A DNA stretch of 64,000 nucleotides from Solirubrobacter soli DSM 22325. GTDB taxonomy: Bacteria; Actinomycetota; Thermoleophilia; Solirubrobacterales; Solirubrobacteraceae. The DNA is taken from NCBI RefSeq assembly GCF_000423665.1, contig NZ_AUIK01000026.1:124001-188000 (forward strand), read 5' to 3'. The stretch's first letter is position 1. Each line of letters begins with the position of its first letter. The translations under genes and the position numbers were made by a program. The notes beneath the pieces are model-generated. The model had not been told where the DNA came from and searched no databases. It was given only the letters and a program-made list of their open reading frames with translations. Below are positions 32,989 to 40,962 of this stretch, piece by piece.

Positions 32989-33324
32989 CTAGCCTCGGAA
33001 GTAGCCGGCGAGATCCGAGACGGCGAGGTCGATCTTCGGCACGAAGTCCGCCACGCCGGCCTCGCCGCCGATCGTGTCGTCGCTGGAGGTCAGCAGGATC
33101 CGCAGCCCGGGGTAGGCGGCGCGCAGCTCGCGCGCCAGTGCGTGGCCCGCGATGTCGGGGAGCGTGACGTCGAGCAGCACGCCCGCCGGGCGCCGCGCAG
33201 CGCACGCCGCCCGCGCGGCCGCCCCGTCGGCGACCTCGGCGACGACGCGCAGCCCCATCCCCTCGAGCAACTCGCGCGCCGCGCGGCGGAAGCCCTCGTC
33301 GTCGTCCACGATGATCACGGTCAC
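32989..33324 (-). CDS. Single-domain response regulator
   Basis: A 111-residue receiver domain without an output domain. The acidic cluster VDDDEG, phospho-acceptor Asp in GVLLDVTLPD, switch Ser/Thr in LLTSSDD and Lys in FVPKIDL are present. GTG at 33324 follows TAGCCT (33337-33332) by 7 bases. It may act as a phosphate relay or by protein contact. No kinase is adjacent; the four-GAF kinase at 36.4-39.2 kb is the closest. Confidence 0.85.
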   Translation of the reverse strand: MTVIIVDDDEGFRRAARELLEGMGLRVVAEVADGAAARAACAARRPAGVLLDVTLPDIAGHALARELRAAYPGLRILLTSSDDTIGGEAGVADFVPKIDLAVSDLAGYFRG

Positions 33325-33369
33325 GCAGCCCAGGCTACGGTCACGCCGCCGGTCCGCAATCGGGAAAAC

Positions 33370-34026
33370 TCAAGAGCGCTTGAGAAACTCCAGCACGGCG
33401 AGCACCCGCCGGTGGTCCTCCGGGGCCTGGCGCAGGTCGAGCTTGGAGAAGATGCTCGTCACGTGGCGCTCGACCGCCGCGACCGTGACGACGAGCTCGT
33501 CGGCGATGCCCTGGTTCGACCGCCCTTGGGCCATCAGCTCGAGCACTTGTCGCTCGCGCTTGGAGAGGTCGTCGAGCTTGCTCTTGTGCCGGCGCCGGCC
33601 GACCATGCGCTGGACCACGTCGGGATCGAGCGCCGAGCCGCCCTCGGCGACGCGCTCGACGGCGTCGATGAACCGTGTGAGGTCGCCGACCCGGTCCTTG
33701 AGCAGGTAGCCGACACCCTCCGCGCGGTCACCCACGAGATCGAGCGCGTAGCGGTCCTCCAGGTACTGCGAGAGGACGATCACGCCGGTCTCGGGCCGCT
33801 GCCGGCGGATCGTGATCGCCGCCCGCAGCCCGTCGTCGGCGTTGTGCGGCGGCATCTGGATGTCGGTGACCACCACGTCGGGCTTGTGCCCGCCGGCCTT
33901 GCGGACCAGCTCGTCGGCGTCGCCGGCGACGCCGACCACCTCGAACCCGCGCTCCTCGAGCACGCTCACGATGCCTTCGCGGACGAGCGGTTGGTCCTCC
34001 CCGACGAGCACGCGGATCGGCGACAT
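33370..34026 (-). CDS. NarL-type response regulator
   Basis: A 218-residue regulator: receiver domain (about 1-125) with phospho-acceptor Asp in DVVVTDIQMPP, and a LuxR-type helix-turn-helix at about 150-210 (LSKRERQVLELMAQGRSNQG, VAAVERHVTSIFSKL). TAGCGT at 34040-34035 is 8 bases before the ATG and includes the stop codon of the upstream HD gene. Partnering with the HisKA_3-type kinase 2.4 kb away is plausible because NarL regulators pair with that kinase class. Confidence 0.9.
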   Translation of the reverse strand: MSPIRVLVGEDQPLVREGIVSVLEERGFEVVGVAGDADELVRKAGGHKPDVVVTDIQMPPHNADDGLRAAITIRRQRPETGVIVLSQYLEDRYALDLVGDRAEGVGYLLKDRVGDLTRFIDAVERVAEGGSALDPDVVQRMVGRRRHKSKLDDLSKRERQVLELMAQGRSNQGIADELVVTVAAVERHVTSIFSKLDLRQAPEDHRRVLAVLEFLKRS

Positions 34027-34037
34027 CGCGGCCAACG

Positions 34038-34532
34038 CTACTCCTCTTGGAACCACTCGAGAAACGCCGGGTCCTTGCCGCAGGTCGAGGCGTCGAGCGC
34101 GATGAAGCGCTCGAGCAGCTCGCGATCGGGTGCGCGGGCGAGGATCTCGGCCAGCAGCGCTCGATCGCCGCCGCGGCGATGCCACACCCAGTAGGGCGCG
34201 TCGTGCAACTCCAGCGTGCGCGCGATCCGAAGCGGACAGCCGTGGCGCTCGGCGAACTCGCGCGCCAGCTCCGCGTGGTCGTTGTCCGGCGACCAGGACT
34301 CACCCGCCCGGACGCGGTACTTGAACGTGTCGTGCAGCAGCGTGAGCAGCCGCAGGTCGGCGCGCAACGGGTCATCGGGCTCGATCGCGGCCAGCATCGC
34401 CGCGACGTGGTTGCCGACCGCGCCCTCCGGGTGCCCGTACCGCGGCGCTCCCCACGCCCAACCGCGCCGGAGCTCAGGCTCGCCGAGCAAGGAGCGTTCG
34501 AGCACCGATTCCGGCGCGAAGCCCGGGATCAT
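34038..34532 (-). CDS. HD-domain protein
   Basis: A 164-residue protein with HD-like metal residues: His in VGNHVAAML, the HD pair in LLTLLHDTFK, and later DNDHAELAREF and ELHDAPYW. Members of this superfamily hydrolyse phosphate esters, often of nucleotides; the substrate is unknown. The ATG at 34532 overlaps the aldolase stop (ATGA), so the pair is probably co-translated, suggesting a role in sugar-phosphate or nucleotide metabolism. Confidence 0.75.
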   Translation of the reverse strand: MIPGFAPESVLERSLLGEPELRRGWAWGAPRYGHPEGAVGNHVAAMLAAIEPDDPLRADLRLLTLLHDTFKYRVRAGESWSPDNDHAELAREFAERHGCPLRIARTLELHDAPYWVWHRRGGDRALLAEILARAPDRELLERFIALDASTCGKDPAFLEWFQEE

Positions 34533-35467
34533 CGCGCTCGCCCCGCGGAGCCCAGCGTCCGGCACGCCTGCGCGACGGTCTCGGCCATCGCCGCCTCCCC
34601 CGCCCTACCCCACGCGCGCGGGTCGTACGCGGCCTTGCGGACGCCCGAAGAGTCGAACTCGCGCGCGAGGTGATCCGCGACGGCGCGCGTGAACGCCAGC
34701 TGGCTCTCGCTGTCGACGTTGACCTTGACGACACCGTAGGCGAGCGTGCGCTGGAGCTCGGCCACCGGCGTGCCGCTGGAGCCGTGGAAGACGTAGTCGA
34801 AGCGGCCGGCCTGGAGCGCCTCCTGACCCTCGCGCAGGATCTCCGGGCGCAGGCGGACGCGCTCGGGCGCGCTCAATCCGTGCACGTTGCCGAAGGTGGC
34901 CGCGAGCAGGTAGCGCCCGCGCTCGCCGGTCCCGAGCACGCGCGCGACCTCCAGCAGGTCGTCGGTGGTCGTGTAGAGCGCCTCCCCGGCGATGCCGTCC
35001 TCCTCCCCGCCGACCGCGCCCACCTCGACCTCGAGCACGAGGCCGGCGGCGTGAGTGGCATCGAGCAGCTCGCGCGAGCGGGCGAGGTTCTCGCCCAGCG
35101 GCAGCGTCGAGCCGTCGAACATGTGCGAGTTGAAGCGGCGGGTGGCGATCAGCGGGCGCAGGAAGTCGTCGACGCGGGCGGGCGGGCAGTGGTCGGTGTG
35201 CAGCGCGATCGAGACGTCGACGCGCGCCGCCAGCTCGTGCGCCGCCGCGGCGAACGCCTGCGCGCCGGCGAGCGCGTCGCCGCCGCCGAGGTACGCGGCG
35301 CCGCCCACGGTGACCTGGACGATGCCGTCGGATCCGGCGTGGGCGAAGCCTTCGAGCGCGGCGTTGAGCGTCTGTGACGAGGTGACGTTGACCGCCGGGT
35401 ACGCGAACGCGCCGTCGTGGGCGGCGTCGAGCATCTCCGCGTACCGGCGCGGCGTGGCGATCGGCAT
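34529..35467 (-). CDS. fba: Class II fructose-bisphosphate aldolase
   Basis: A 312-residue zinc-dependent aldolase splitting fructose-1,6-bisphosphate in glycolysis and the reverse in gluconeogenesis. Zinc-ligand and active-site regions are ALHTDHCPP, LEVEVGAVGGEEDG, FGNVHG and FHGSSGTP. TACCGT at 35480-35475 is 7 bases before the ATG, and the divergent transaldolase has the same -10 hexamer. The HD gene follows in the same message. Confidence 0.9.
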   Translation of the reverse strand: MPIATPRRYAEMLDAAHDGAFAYPAVNVTSSQTLNAALEGFAHAGSDGIVQVTVGGAAYLGGGDALAGAQAFAAAAHELAARVDVSIALHTDHCPPARVDDFLRPLIATRRFNSHMFDGSTLPLGENLARSRELLDATHAAGLVLEVEVGAVGGEEDGIAGEALYTTTDDLLEVARVLGTGERGRYLLAATFGNVHGLSAPERVRLRPEILREGQEALQAGRFDYVFHGSSGTPVAELQRTLAYGVVKVNVDSESQLAFTRAVADHLAREFDSSGVRKAAYDPRAWGRAGEAAMAETVAQACRTLGSAGRAR

Positions 35468-35575
35468 GCCAGGCACGGTATGGGTGCGGGCCCGCACGGG
35501 CCATGGGGACGGCGTTAGGCCGGACCTCGGGATTTCCCGATGGCCGCGACGAAGCGGCGGCCGTACCGTCGCCGC

Positions 35576-36592
35576 ATGCCCTCCTCCATCGACCGCCTCG
35601 TGGCGCTCGGGCAGAGCGTGTGGATCGACACGCTTCCGACGCCGGCCGACCTCGACCGTCTCGTCCGCGACAGCCGCGTGACCGGCGCGACGACCAATCC
35701 CACGATCCTCGAACGCACCGTCGCCGGCGACGCGATCACACCCGCGATCCAGGCCGCTTGCGACCGCTTCGCGGCGACCTTCACGGCGTCGCGCGGCCAC
35801 GATGGCTTCGTGTCGCTCGAGGTCGACCCGGCGATCGCCGGCGATGCCAGTGCGACGGTCGAGGCCGCGCTCCGGCTGCGCGCGGAGATCGACCGTCCGA
35901 ACCTGCTCGTGAAGATCCCCGCCACAGAGGCCGGCGTCGACGCGGTCGAGGAGATGACGGCTCTGAGCATCCCGGTCAACGTGACGTTGCTCTTCAGCCT
36001 CGATCGCCACCGCGCCGTCGCCGAGGCCTACCTGCGGGGGATCGATCGCGGCGGGCGGGCGCCGTCGGTCGCGAGCTTCTTCGTCTCGCGCGTCGACACC
36101 GAGACCGACGCGCGGTTGGCCGCGCTCGGCGCCCCCGAGCAACTGTTCGGACGGCTCGCGATCGCCAACGCCAAGCTCGCCTACCGCAACGCGCGTCGCC
36201 TGTTCGCGGGCTGCACGCACATCCAGCGCTGCCTGTGGGCGTCGACGTCGGCCAAGGACCCTCGGTACCGCGACGTCCGCTACGTCGAGGAGCTGATCGG
36301 CCCGGGAACGATCAACACGATGCCTCTCGAGACGCTGCGCGCATTCGCCGCGCACGGGCGCGCCGAGCGCACGCTCGACCGCGACGTCGAGGATGCTGAG
36401 CGCACCTTCGCCGAGGTCACGGCCGCCGGCATCGACTACGACGACGTGACGCGGTCGCTGGAGGAGGCGGGCCTCGCCGCGTTCGCCGCCTCGTGGGACG
36501 CGCTGAGCGGGATCTCGGCCCGCACCCGTGTGCCGGCGCCGGGTGGGCTGTCGAGCGTCAGCGTGCCCGCGACCGCCGCGACGCGGTCCTGA
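35576..36592 (+). CDS. tal: Transaldolase
   Basis: This enzyme exchanges dihydroxyacetone units between sugar phosphates in the non-oxidative pentose phosphate pathway. The 338-residue protein has GATTNPTILE, the Schiff-base Lys in LLVKIPATEAG, NVTLLFS, ASFFVSRVD and the late WASTSAKDPRY. The ATG at 35576 follows TACCGT by 6 bases; ATG at 35540 is less likely. The last 30 or so codons lie beyond the usual transaldolase end and are antisense to the histidine kinase tail (157 shared bases). Confidence 0.93.
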   Translation: MPSSIDRLVALGQSVWIDTLPTPADLDRLVRDSRVTGATTNPTILERTVAGDAITPAIQAACDRFAATFTASRGHDGFVSLEVDPAIAGDASATVEAALRLRAEIDRPNLLVKIPATEAGVDAVEEMTALSIPVNVTLLFSLDRHRAVAEAYLRGIDRGGRAPSVASFFVSRVDTETDARLAALGAPEQLFGRLAIANAKLAYRNARRLFAGCTHIQRCLWASTSAKDPRYRDVRYVEELIGPGTINTMPLETLRAFAAHGRAERTLDRDVEDAERTFAEVTAAGIDYDDVTRSLEEAGLAAFAASWDALSGISARTRVPAPGGLSSVSVPATAATRS

Positions 36593-39171
36593 AGCCCGGC
36601 GAGGCCGCTGCCGGGGTAGGGCCTCGCCCCGCCGACGCCGTCGTCGGCCACCTCGATCGCCAGTGCGTCGCCCCTGTGCGTGACCTCGACCCGCGCCGTC
36701 GTGGCGTTCGCGTACTTGGCGACGTTCGTCAGCGCCTCAGCCGCGATGAAGTACGCGGCGGACTCGATCGCGGGCGGGTGGCGCTCCTCGGCGATCGCGA
36801 TGTCGACCGGCAGCGGCGCGCGATCGGCGAGCCCTTCGACCGCCGCTCGCAGCCCGCGATGGGTGAGCACGGCCGGATGGATCCCGTGAGCGAGCTCGCG
36901 CAGTTCGCTCGTGGCCAGCCGCGCCTGCTCGAGCGCCTCGCCGACCAGCCGCTCCAGACGTTCGGCGTCTCCGCCCGAGGCCTGCGCACGCTGCAGGGTC
37001 ATGATCGCCTGCACGAGCCGTTGCTGCGCACCGTCGTGGAGGTCGCGCACGACGCGCCGTCGCTGCTCGTCCGCGCTCTGGACGATGCGGGCGCGCGACT
37101 CGATCAGCTCGGTCCGCGCGTCGGCGTTGGCGATCGCCGTGCCGACGAGCTCCGCGAACCCGGCGAGCCGGAACTCGGTGCCGCTCGGCAGCGGGTCGGG
37201 CGCGTCGGTGCCGGCGATCAGCGCGCCCCAGAGCTGTCGCTCGACGACGACCGGCGCGCCGACCTCGGAGCGGATGCCGAGTTCACGCAACCTGTGCGCG
37301 AGCTCGCCGGTCGCGTGCTCGTAGCTGTCGAATCGCCCTGGTGCGGCGGTCGTCATCACGAGCGTGTTGATCGTCTCGCCCGTCAGCGGCAGGCGTGTCC
37401 CGACGGGGACGTGGATGCCGCGCTCGCTCCAGCCCGCCATCGTGACGTTGACGTCGTCGTCGAAGTGGACGAGGTTGACGGTCGCCGCGCCGACGAGGCT
37501 GCCGGTCTCGCGGGCGACGGCGTCGAAGACGACCGGCGGCTCGGCCCCGTGGGCGACCAGCGTCGCGATCCGGCGCAACGCCGCCTGCTCCTCCGCGAGG
37601 CGGCCGAGGTCGTCGCGGGCCTGCGTGTTGGAGAGCGCGGCCTCGACGAGCTCCGTGAAGGCGTCCAGGCGCAGCTCGGCGTCGGGCGCCAGGCGTACAC
37701 CGGGACCGCCGCCGGCGGCCAGCGCTCCCCAAAGCTCGGCGTCGACGAAGATCGGCGCCGCGACGCCGGCGTGTACGCCGCCCGCGCGCGCCGCTTCGCC
37801 GACCATCCCGGTCACGTTCGTGTAGTCGTCGACGCGGGCCGGGCGGCCGGTCTCGCGGACCTGCCCGGTCAGGCTCGGCCCGTCGAGCACCCACTGCGTC
37901 CCTGGCTGGAACGGATGGTCGCCGGTCGCGCCGATCACGGTCGCCGTGCCGGCGTCGTCGTAGCGGGCGAGCTCGACCATCGGCAGGTCCAGCAGCTCCG
38001 AGACCTCGCGCGCGACGGCGCCGAACACCGTCGCGGGGTCTGACCCGTGGGCGACGAGCGTCGCGACCCGGCGCAGCGCGGCCTGCTCGTCGGCGAGCCG
38101 TTTGAGGTCCTCGCGCGCCTGGGTGTTCGAGACCGCGATCGCAAGCAGGTCGGTGAACAGCGTGACCCGCGTCTCGATGTGCGGCGGCGGCGTCTGCTCG
38201 CGGGTGAAGCCGGTCCCGATCACGCCCCAGACCTCGCCGTCGATGACGATCGGGACAGCGATCCGCGTCTGCACGCGATGCGCGCTCGCGACCTCGGCGA
38301 TCGTCCCCGTATCGCCGGGAGACTCGTCGGTCCACGCGGCGCGCCCGGTCTCGAGTACGGTGCGCTGGATGCTCGGGCCGTCGAGCCGCCACCGGACACC
38401 CGGCTGGAACGGATGCTCGCCCGCCGCGCCGACCACCACCGCCGAGCCGTCTTGCTCGTAGCGGGAAAGCATCACCATGTGCGTACCCGCCAACCGGCCG
38501 ACCTCCGCGCAGACGGCGTTGAAGATCGTCTCCGGCGCCGCGCCCTCGACGACGAGGAGCGCCACCCGGCGGAGCGCGGCCTGCTCGTCGGCGAGCGCAC
38601 GGAGCCGATCGCGCGCCTGAATGCCGCCGATCACCGTCGCCGCCAGCTCCGCGAAGCCCTCGAGGCGCGGCTCGCCGTCTCCGTAGGCGGCGAGCGTACC
38701 CCACGCGTTGCCGTCGGCCGTGATCGGGACCTCGGCGCGCGCGCCGTGCCCGACGCCACCGGCGGACGCGACCACCGCCCCGTCCTGGAGCAGCTCGACG
38801 CGCGCAGCCTCCAGCGCATCGGCGATCTCGCGCGCGATCGCCGCGAGGATCTCGTGGGCGGGCTCGCCGCGCCGCACGCGCCCCGCGAGCCGGTTCAGCG
38901 CCGCCTGGCCGCGTGTGGACTCCCAGGTGAGCACCGAGCCGTCGCCCGCGGAGAACGCGATCGGGGCGACGACGGCGGCGACGGGGATCGTCGAGCCGGG
39001 GCGGCCGAGCAACTCGCCCGCGTCCCGGTACCCGAGCGCGGCGGCCGCCGCGGGGTTGGCGAACCGGATCAGCCCCTCGGGATCGACGACGCAGATCGGC
39101 TGAGCGACCGTCTGCAGCACGGCCTCGAGCAAGGCATCGGTACCGACGAGACCAGCGAGCGGCACGGACAT
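36436..39171 (-). CDS. Sensor histidine kinase with PAS and four GAF domains
   Basis: A 911-residue kinase without membrane helices. An N-terminal PAS-like segment (about 10-60) is followed by GAF-like domains at about 105-185, 205-355, 372-520 and 535-690. Three of these are introduced by near-identical linkers (LADEQAALRR and similar), so the module has been duplicated. The HisKA_3 domain carries H712 in RDLHDGAQQRL, and the HATPase_c domain ends near residue 890. GAF repeats may bind nucleotides, haem or small ligands. A GGAGGG site precedes the ATG. The C-terminal 25 residues overlap the transaldolase gene. Confidence 0.9.
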   Translation of the reverse strand: MSVPLAGLVGTDALLEAVLQTVAQPICVVDPEGLIRFANPAAAAALGYRDAGELLGRPGSTIPVAAVVAPIAFSAGDGSVLTWESTRGQAALNRLAGRVRRGEPAHEILAAIAREIADALEAARVELLQDGAVVASAGGVGHGARAEVPITADGNAWGTLAAYGDGEPRLEGFAELAATVIGGIQARDRLRALADEQAALRRVALLVVEGAAPETIFNAVCAEVGRLAGTHMVMLSRYEQDGSAVVVGAAGEHPFQPGVRWRLDGPSIQRTVLETGRAAWTDESPGDTGTIAEVASAHRVQTRIAVPIVIDGEVWGVIGTGFTREQTPPPHIETRVTLFTDLLAIAVSNTQAREDLKRLADEQAALRRVATLVAHGSDPATVFGAVAREVSELLDLPMVELARYDDAGTATVIGATGDHPFQPGTQWVLDGPSLTGQVRETGRPARVDDYTNVTGMVGEAARAGGVHAGVAAPIFVDAELWGALAAGGGPGVRLAPDAELRLDAFTELVEAALSNTQARDDLGRLAEEQAALRRIATLVAHGAEPPVVFDAVARETGSLVGAATVNLVHFDDDVNVTMAGWSERGIHVPVGTRLPLTGETINTLVMTTAAPGRFDSYEHATGELAHRLRELGIRSEVGAPVVVERQLWGALIAGTDAPDPLPSGTEFRLAGFAELVGTAIANADARTELIESRARIVQSADEQRRRVVRDLHDGAQQRLVQAIMTLQRAQASGGDAERLERLVGEALEQARLATSELRELAHGIHPAVLTHRGLRAAVEGLADRAPLPVDIAIAEERHPPAIESAAYFIAAEALTNVAKYANATTARVEVTHRGDALAIEVADDGVGGARPYPGSGLAGLQDRVAAVAGTLTLDSPPGAGTRVRAEIPLSASHEAANAARPASSSDRVTSS

Positions 39172-39197
39172 CGGACCCTCCAGTTCCGAAGGGAAGT

Positions 39198-40316
39198 CTA
39201 CGCGCCCGCGGACGCCTCGCGGACCGCGCCTGTGGCCTGCTCGTACGTGTAACCGATCCCCGTCAACAGGTCTGTCGAGGTCGAGCGGATCTGGCCGACG
39301 ATCACCGAGACCGACAGGTTCGCCGTTCCCTCGAGCACCCGGGTCGCGGTGGACGCGGCGCGCAGGGCGGGGTCGCGGACGGCGTCGAGGTCGTTGCCGT
39401 CCTCGAGGGCGCCTCGGAGCGCGCGGACGGCGGCGGCGAGGTCGTCGAGCGCGTCCGCGACCTCCGGCGGGACGTTCTCGTCGAGCGAGAGCGCGCGCAT
39501 GGCGCCGCGGGCGAGGACGCGGACGTTGCGGACGGCCAGGTCGACGCGGGCGGCGGCCTCGGCGTAGAACTCGACGGTCCCGCGGGCGCGCCTGCGCGCG
39601 GGCGAGATCTGGGTCGTCTCACGCGACTCGCGCGTCGCGTCGAAGAGACGCGCACCGAGATCGTCGATGCCGCGTGCCCGGACGAGGGCCGCTTCGGCGC
39701 GGTCCGGATCGCGCTCGCGCAGGGCGGCGGCGATGTCCTCGAGCGTCGCGGCGAGCTCGTCGAGCACGGGCTTGGCGGCGTCACGCAGGATCCGCAGCGG
39801 GTCGTCGGGCAGGATCACAGCGGCGACCAGGAGCGCGATCACGCCGCCGGTCAGGGCGTCGAGGGAGCGCGCGAACGAGAAGCCGTGCCCGGCCGTCGAG
39901 ACCGTGAAGACCAGCACGGTCGAGACCGCGACCTGGTTGACGAACAGCGCGCTGGTGCCGAAGAAGACGCCGAGGCCGATCGCGATGAACACCGCCAGCG
40001 AGAGCTGCGCGACGCCGGAGCCGAGCTGGTACGCGAGCAGGTCGGCGGCGGCGATCCCGAGCGTCACGGCGACCACGAGCTCGACGGCGCGGCGGCCGCG
40101 CTGGTGGTAGGAGGTCCCGAGCGCGATCACGGCCGAGATCGGGGCGAAGAACGGCGCCGGGTGCCCGAGCACCCACTTGGCCACCGCCCACGCCGCGGCG
40201 ACCGCGACGCCCGCCTGCACCATCGTCCGCCAGCTGGTCACCACCCGGTGCCAGCGCGTGGCCATCGAGACCCGTGAGCGCTCCGCGGCGTCCTCGAAGA
40301 AGCGCTCGGGGATCAC
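39198..40316 (-). CDS. FUSC-family membrane protein (aromatic acid exporter-like)
   Basis: A 372-residue protein with six hydrophobic helices in the first 185 residues (GHPAPFFAPISAVIALGTSY is the FUSC signature region) and a long helical cytoplasmic tail. FUSC proteins include aromatic-acid and fusaric-acid efflux components. GTG overlaps the GNAT stop by GTGA, so the acetyltransferase and exporter are co-translated; modification coupled to export is an inference. Confidence 0.82.
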   Translation of the reverse strand: MIPERFFEDAAERSRVSMATRWHRVVTSWRTMVQAGVAVAAAWAVAKWVLGHPAPFFAPISAVIALGTSYHQRGRRAVELVVAVTLGIAAADLLAYQLGSGVAQLSLAVFIAIGLGVFFGTSALFVNQVAVSTVLVFTVSTAGHGFSFARSLDALTGGVIALLVAAVILPDDPLRILRDAAKPVLDELAATLEDIAAALRERDPDRAEAALVRARGIDDLGARLFDATRESRETTQISPARRRARGTVEFYAEAAARVDLAVRNVRVLARGAMRALSLDENVPPEVADALDDLAAAVRALRGALEDGNDLDAVRDPALRAASTATRVLEGTANLSVSVIVGQIRSTSTDLLTGIGYTYEQATGAVREASAGA

Positions 40317-40834
40317 AGCCCGCGACGGTACTCGACCAGGTCCAGCCCGAGCAGCGGCTCGGAGAACGCCGGCGAGGCGAGCTCCCAGCCCTCGCGCTCA
40401 TAGAAGGCGCGGGCGCGGGAGGCCCCGTAGGGCGTGTACAGGCGGATCGTCTCGTAGCCTTGACGCCCCGCCTCCTCGAGGGCGAGCCGGTGCAACCGTG
40501 CCGCCAACCCGGTCCCCCACCACGCGGGGCGCACGAACAGCATCCACAGGTGCGCGCGGTTCGGCAGCCGGACGTGCGGGCGTGCACGATCCGCTGCATG
40601 GGTGATGCCCACGTGCCCGGCCTGCTCGCCGCCGAGCTCGACCGCCATGGCGCACCAGGTCGTGTCGTGCCGCAGGCGCTCCCGGATCGCGCGGACCTCG
40701 AGCGCGTGCGGCGGCGGCTCCCACCCCTCGGGCGCCCATTCGCGGTAGGAGTCGAAGCCGAGCCGGGTCGTCTCGGCGAGCGCGGGCGCGTCATCCGGCA
40801 CCGCGATCCGGATGTCCAGCGCTGTCGCGTCCAT
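40313..40834 (-). CDS. GNAT-family N-acetyltransferase
   Basis: A 173-residue GCN5-type acetyltransferase. The acetyl-CoA-binding strand-loop is AHLWMLFVRPAWWGTGLAARL, split here by the usual Q/R-x2-G-x-G/A pattern, followed by GASRARAFYEREGWE. The substrate is unknown. The ATG at 40834 follows TACAGT (40848-40843) by 8 bases, so the longer open frame upstream is not used. First gene of a pair with the FUSC exporter. Confidence 0.88.
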   Translation of the reverse strand: MDATALDIRIAVPDDAPALAETTRLGFDSYREWAPEGWEPPPHALEVRAIRERLRHDTTWCAMAVELGGEQAGHVGITHAADRARPHVRLPNRAHLWMLFVRPAWWGTGLAARLHRLALEEAGRQGYETIRLYTPYGASRARAFYEREGWELASPAFSEPLLGLDLVEYRRGL

Positions 40835-40870
40835 TCGTGACGACTGTATCGAAGTCCGGGTTATCTCAGG

Positions 40871-40962
40871 CTCGAGTCGAGGGTGAGATATTGGCGGATC
40901 GGGTCTGAACCCCACCCTCAGGATTCAAGCGGCCATGCCGCGATGCCGACACCGAGGGGGAC
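40871..40962 (+). promoter_or_regulatory. Possible structured leader of the wall-hydrolase gene
   Basis: Inverted repeats pair GAGGGTG (40879-40885) with CACCCTC (40913-40919), a nested GGGT/ACCC hairpin closes CTGA, and GCGGC/GCCGC (40929-40941) follows. A GAGGGGG ribosome site precedes GTG at 40963. Class not identified. Confidence 0.35.
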
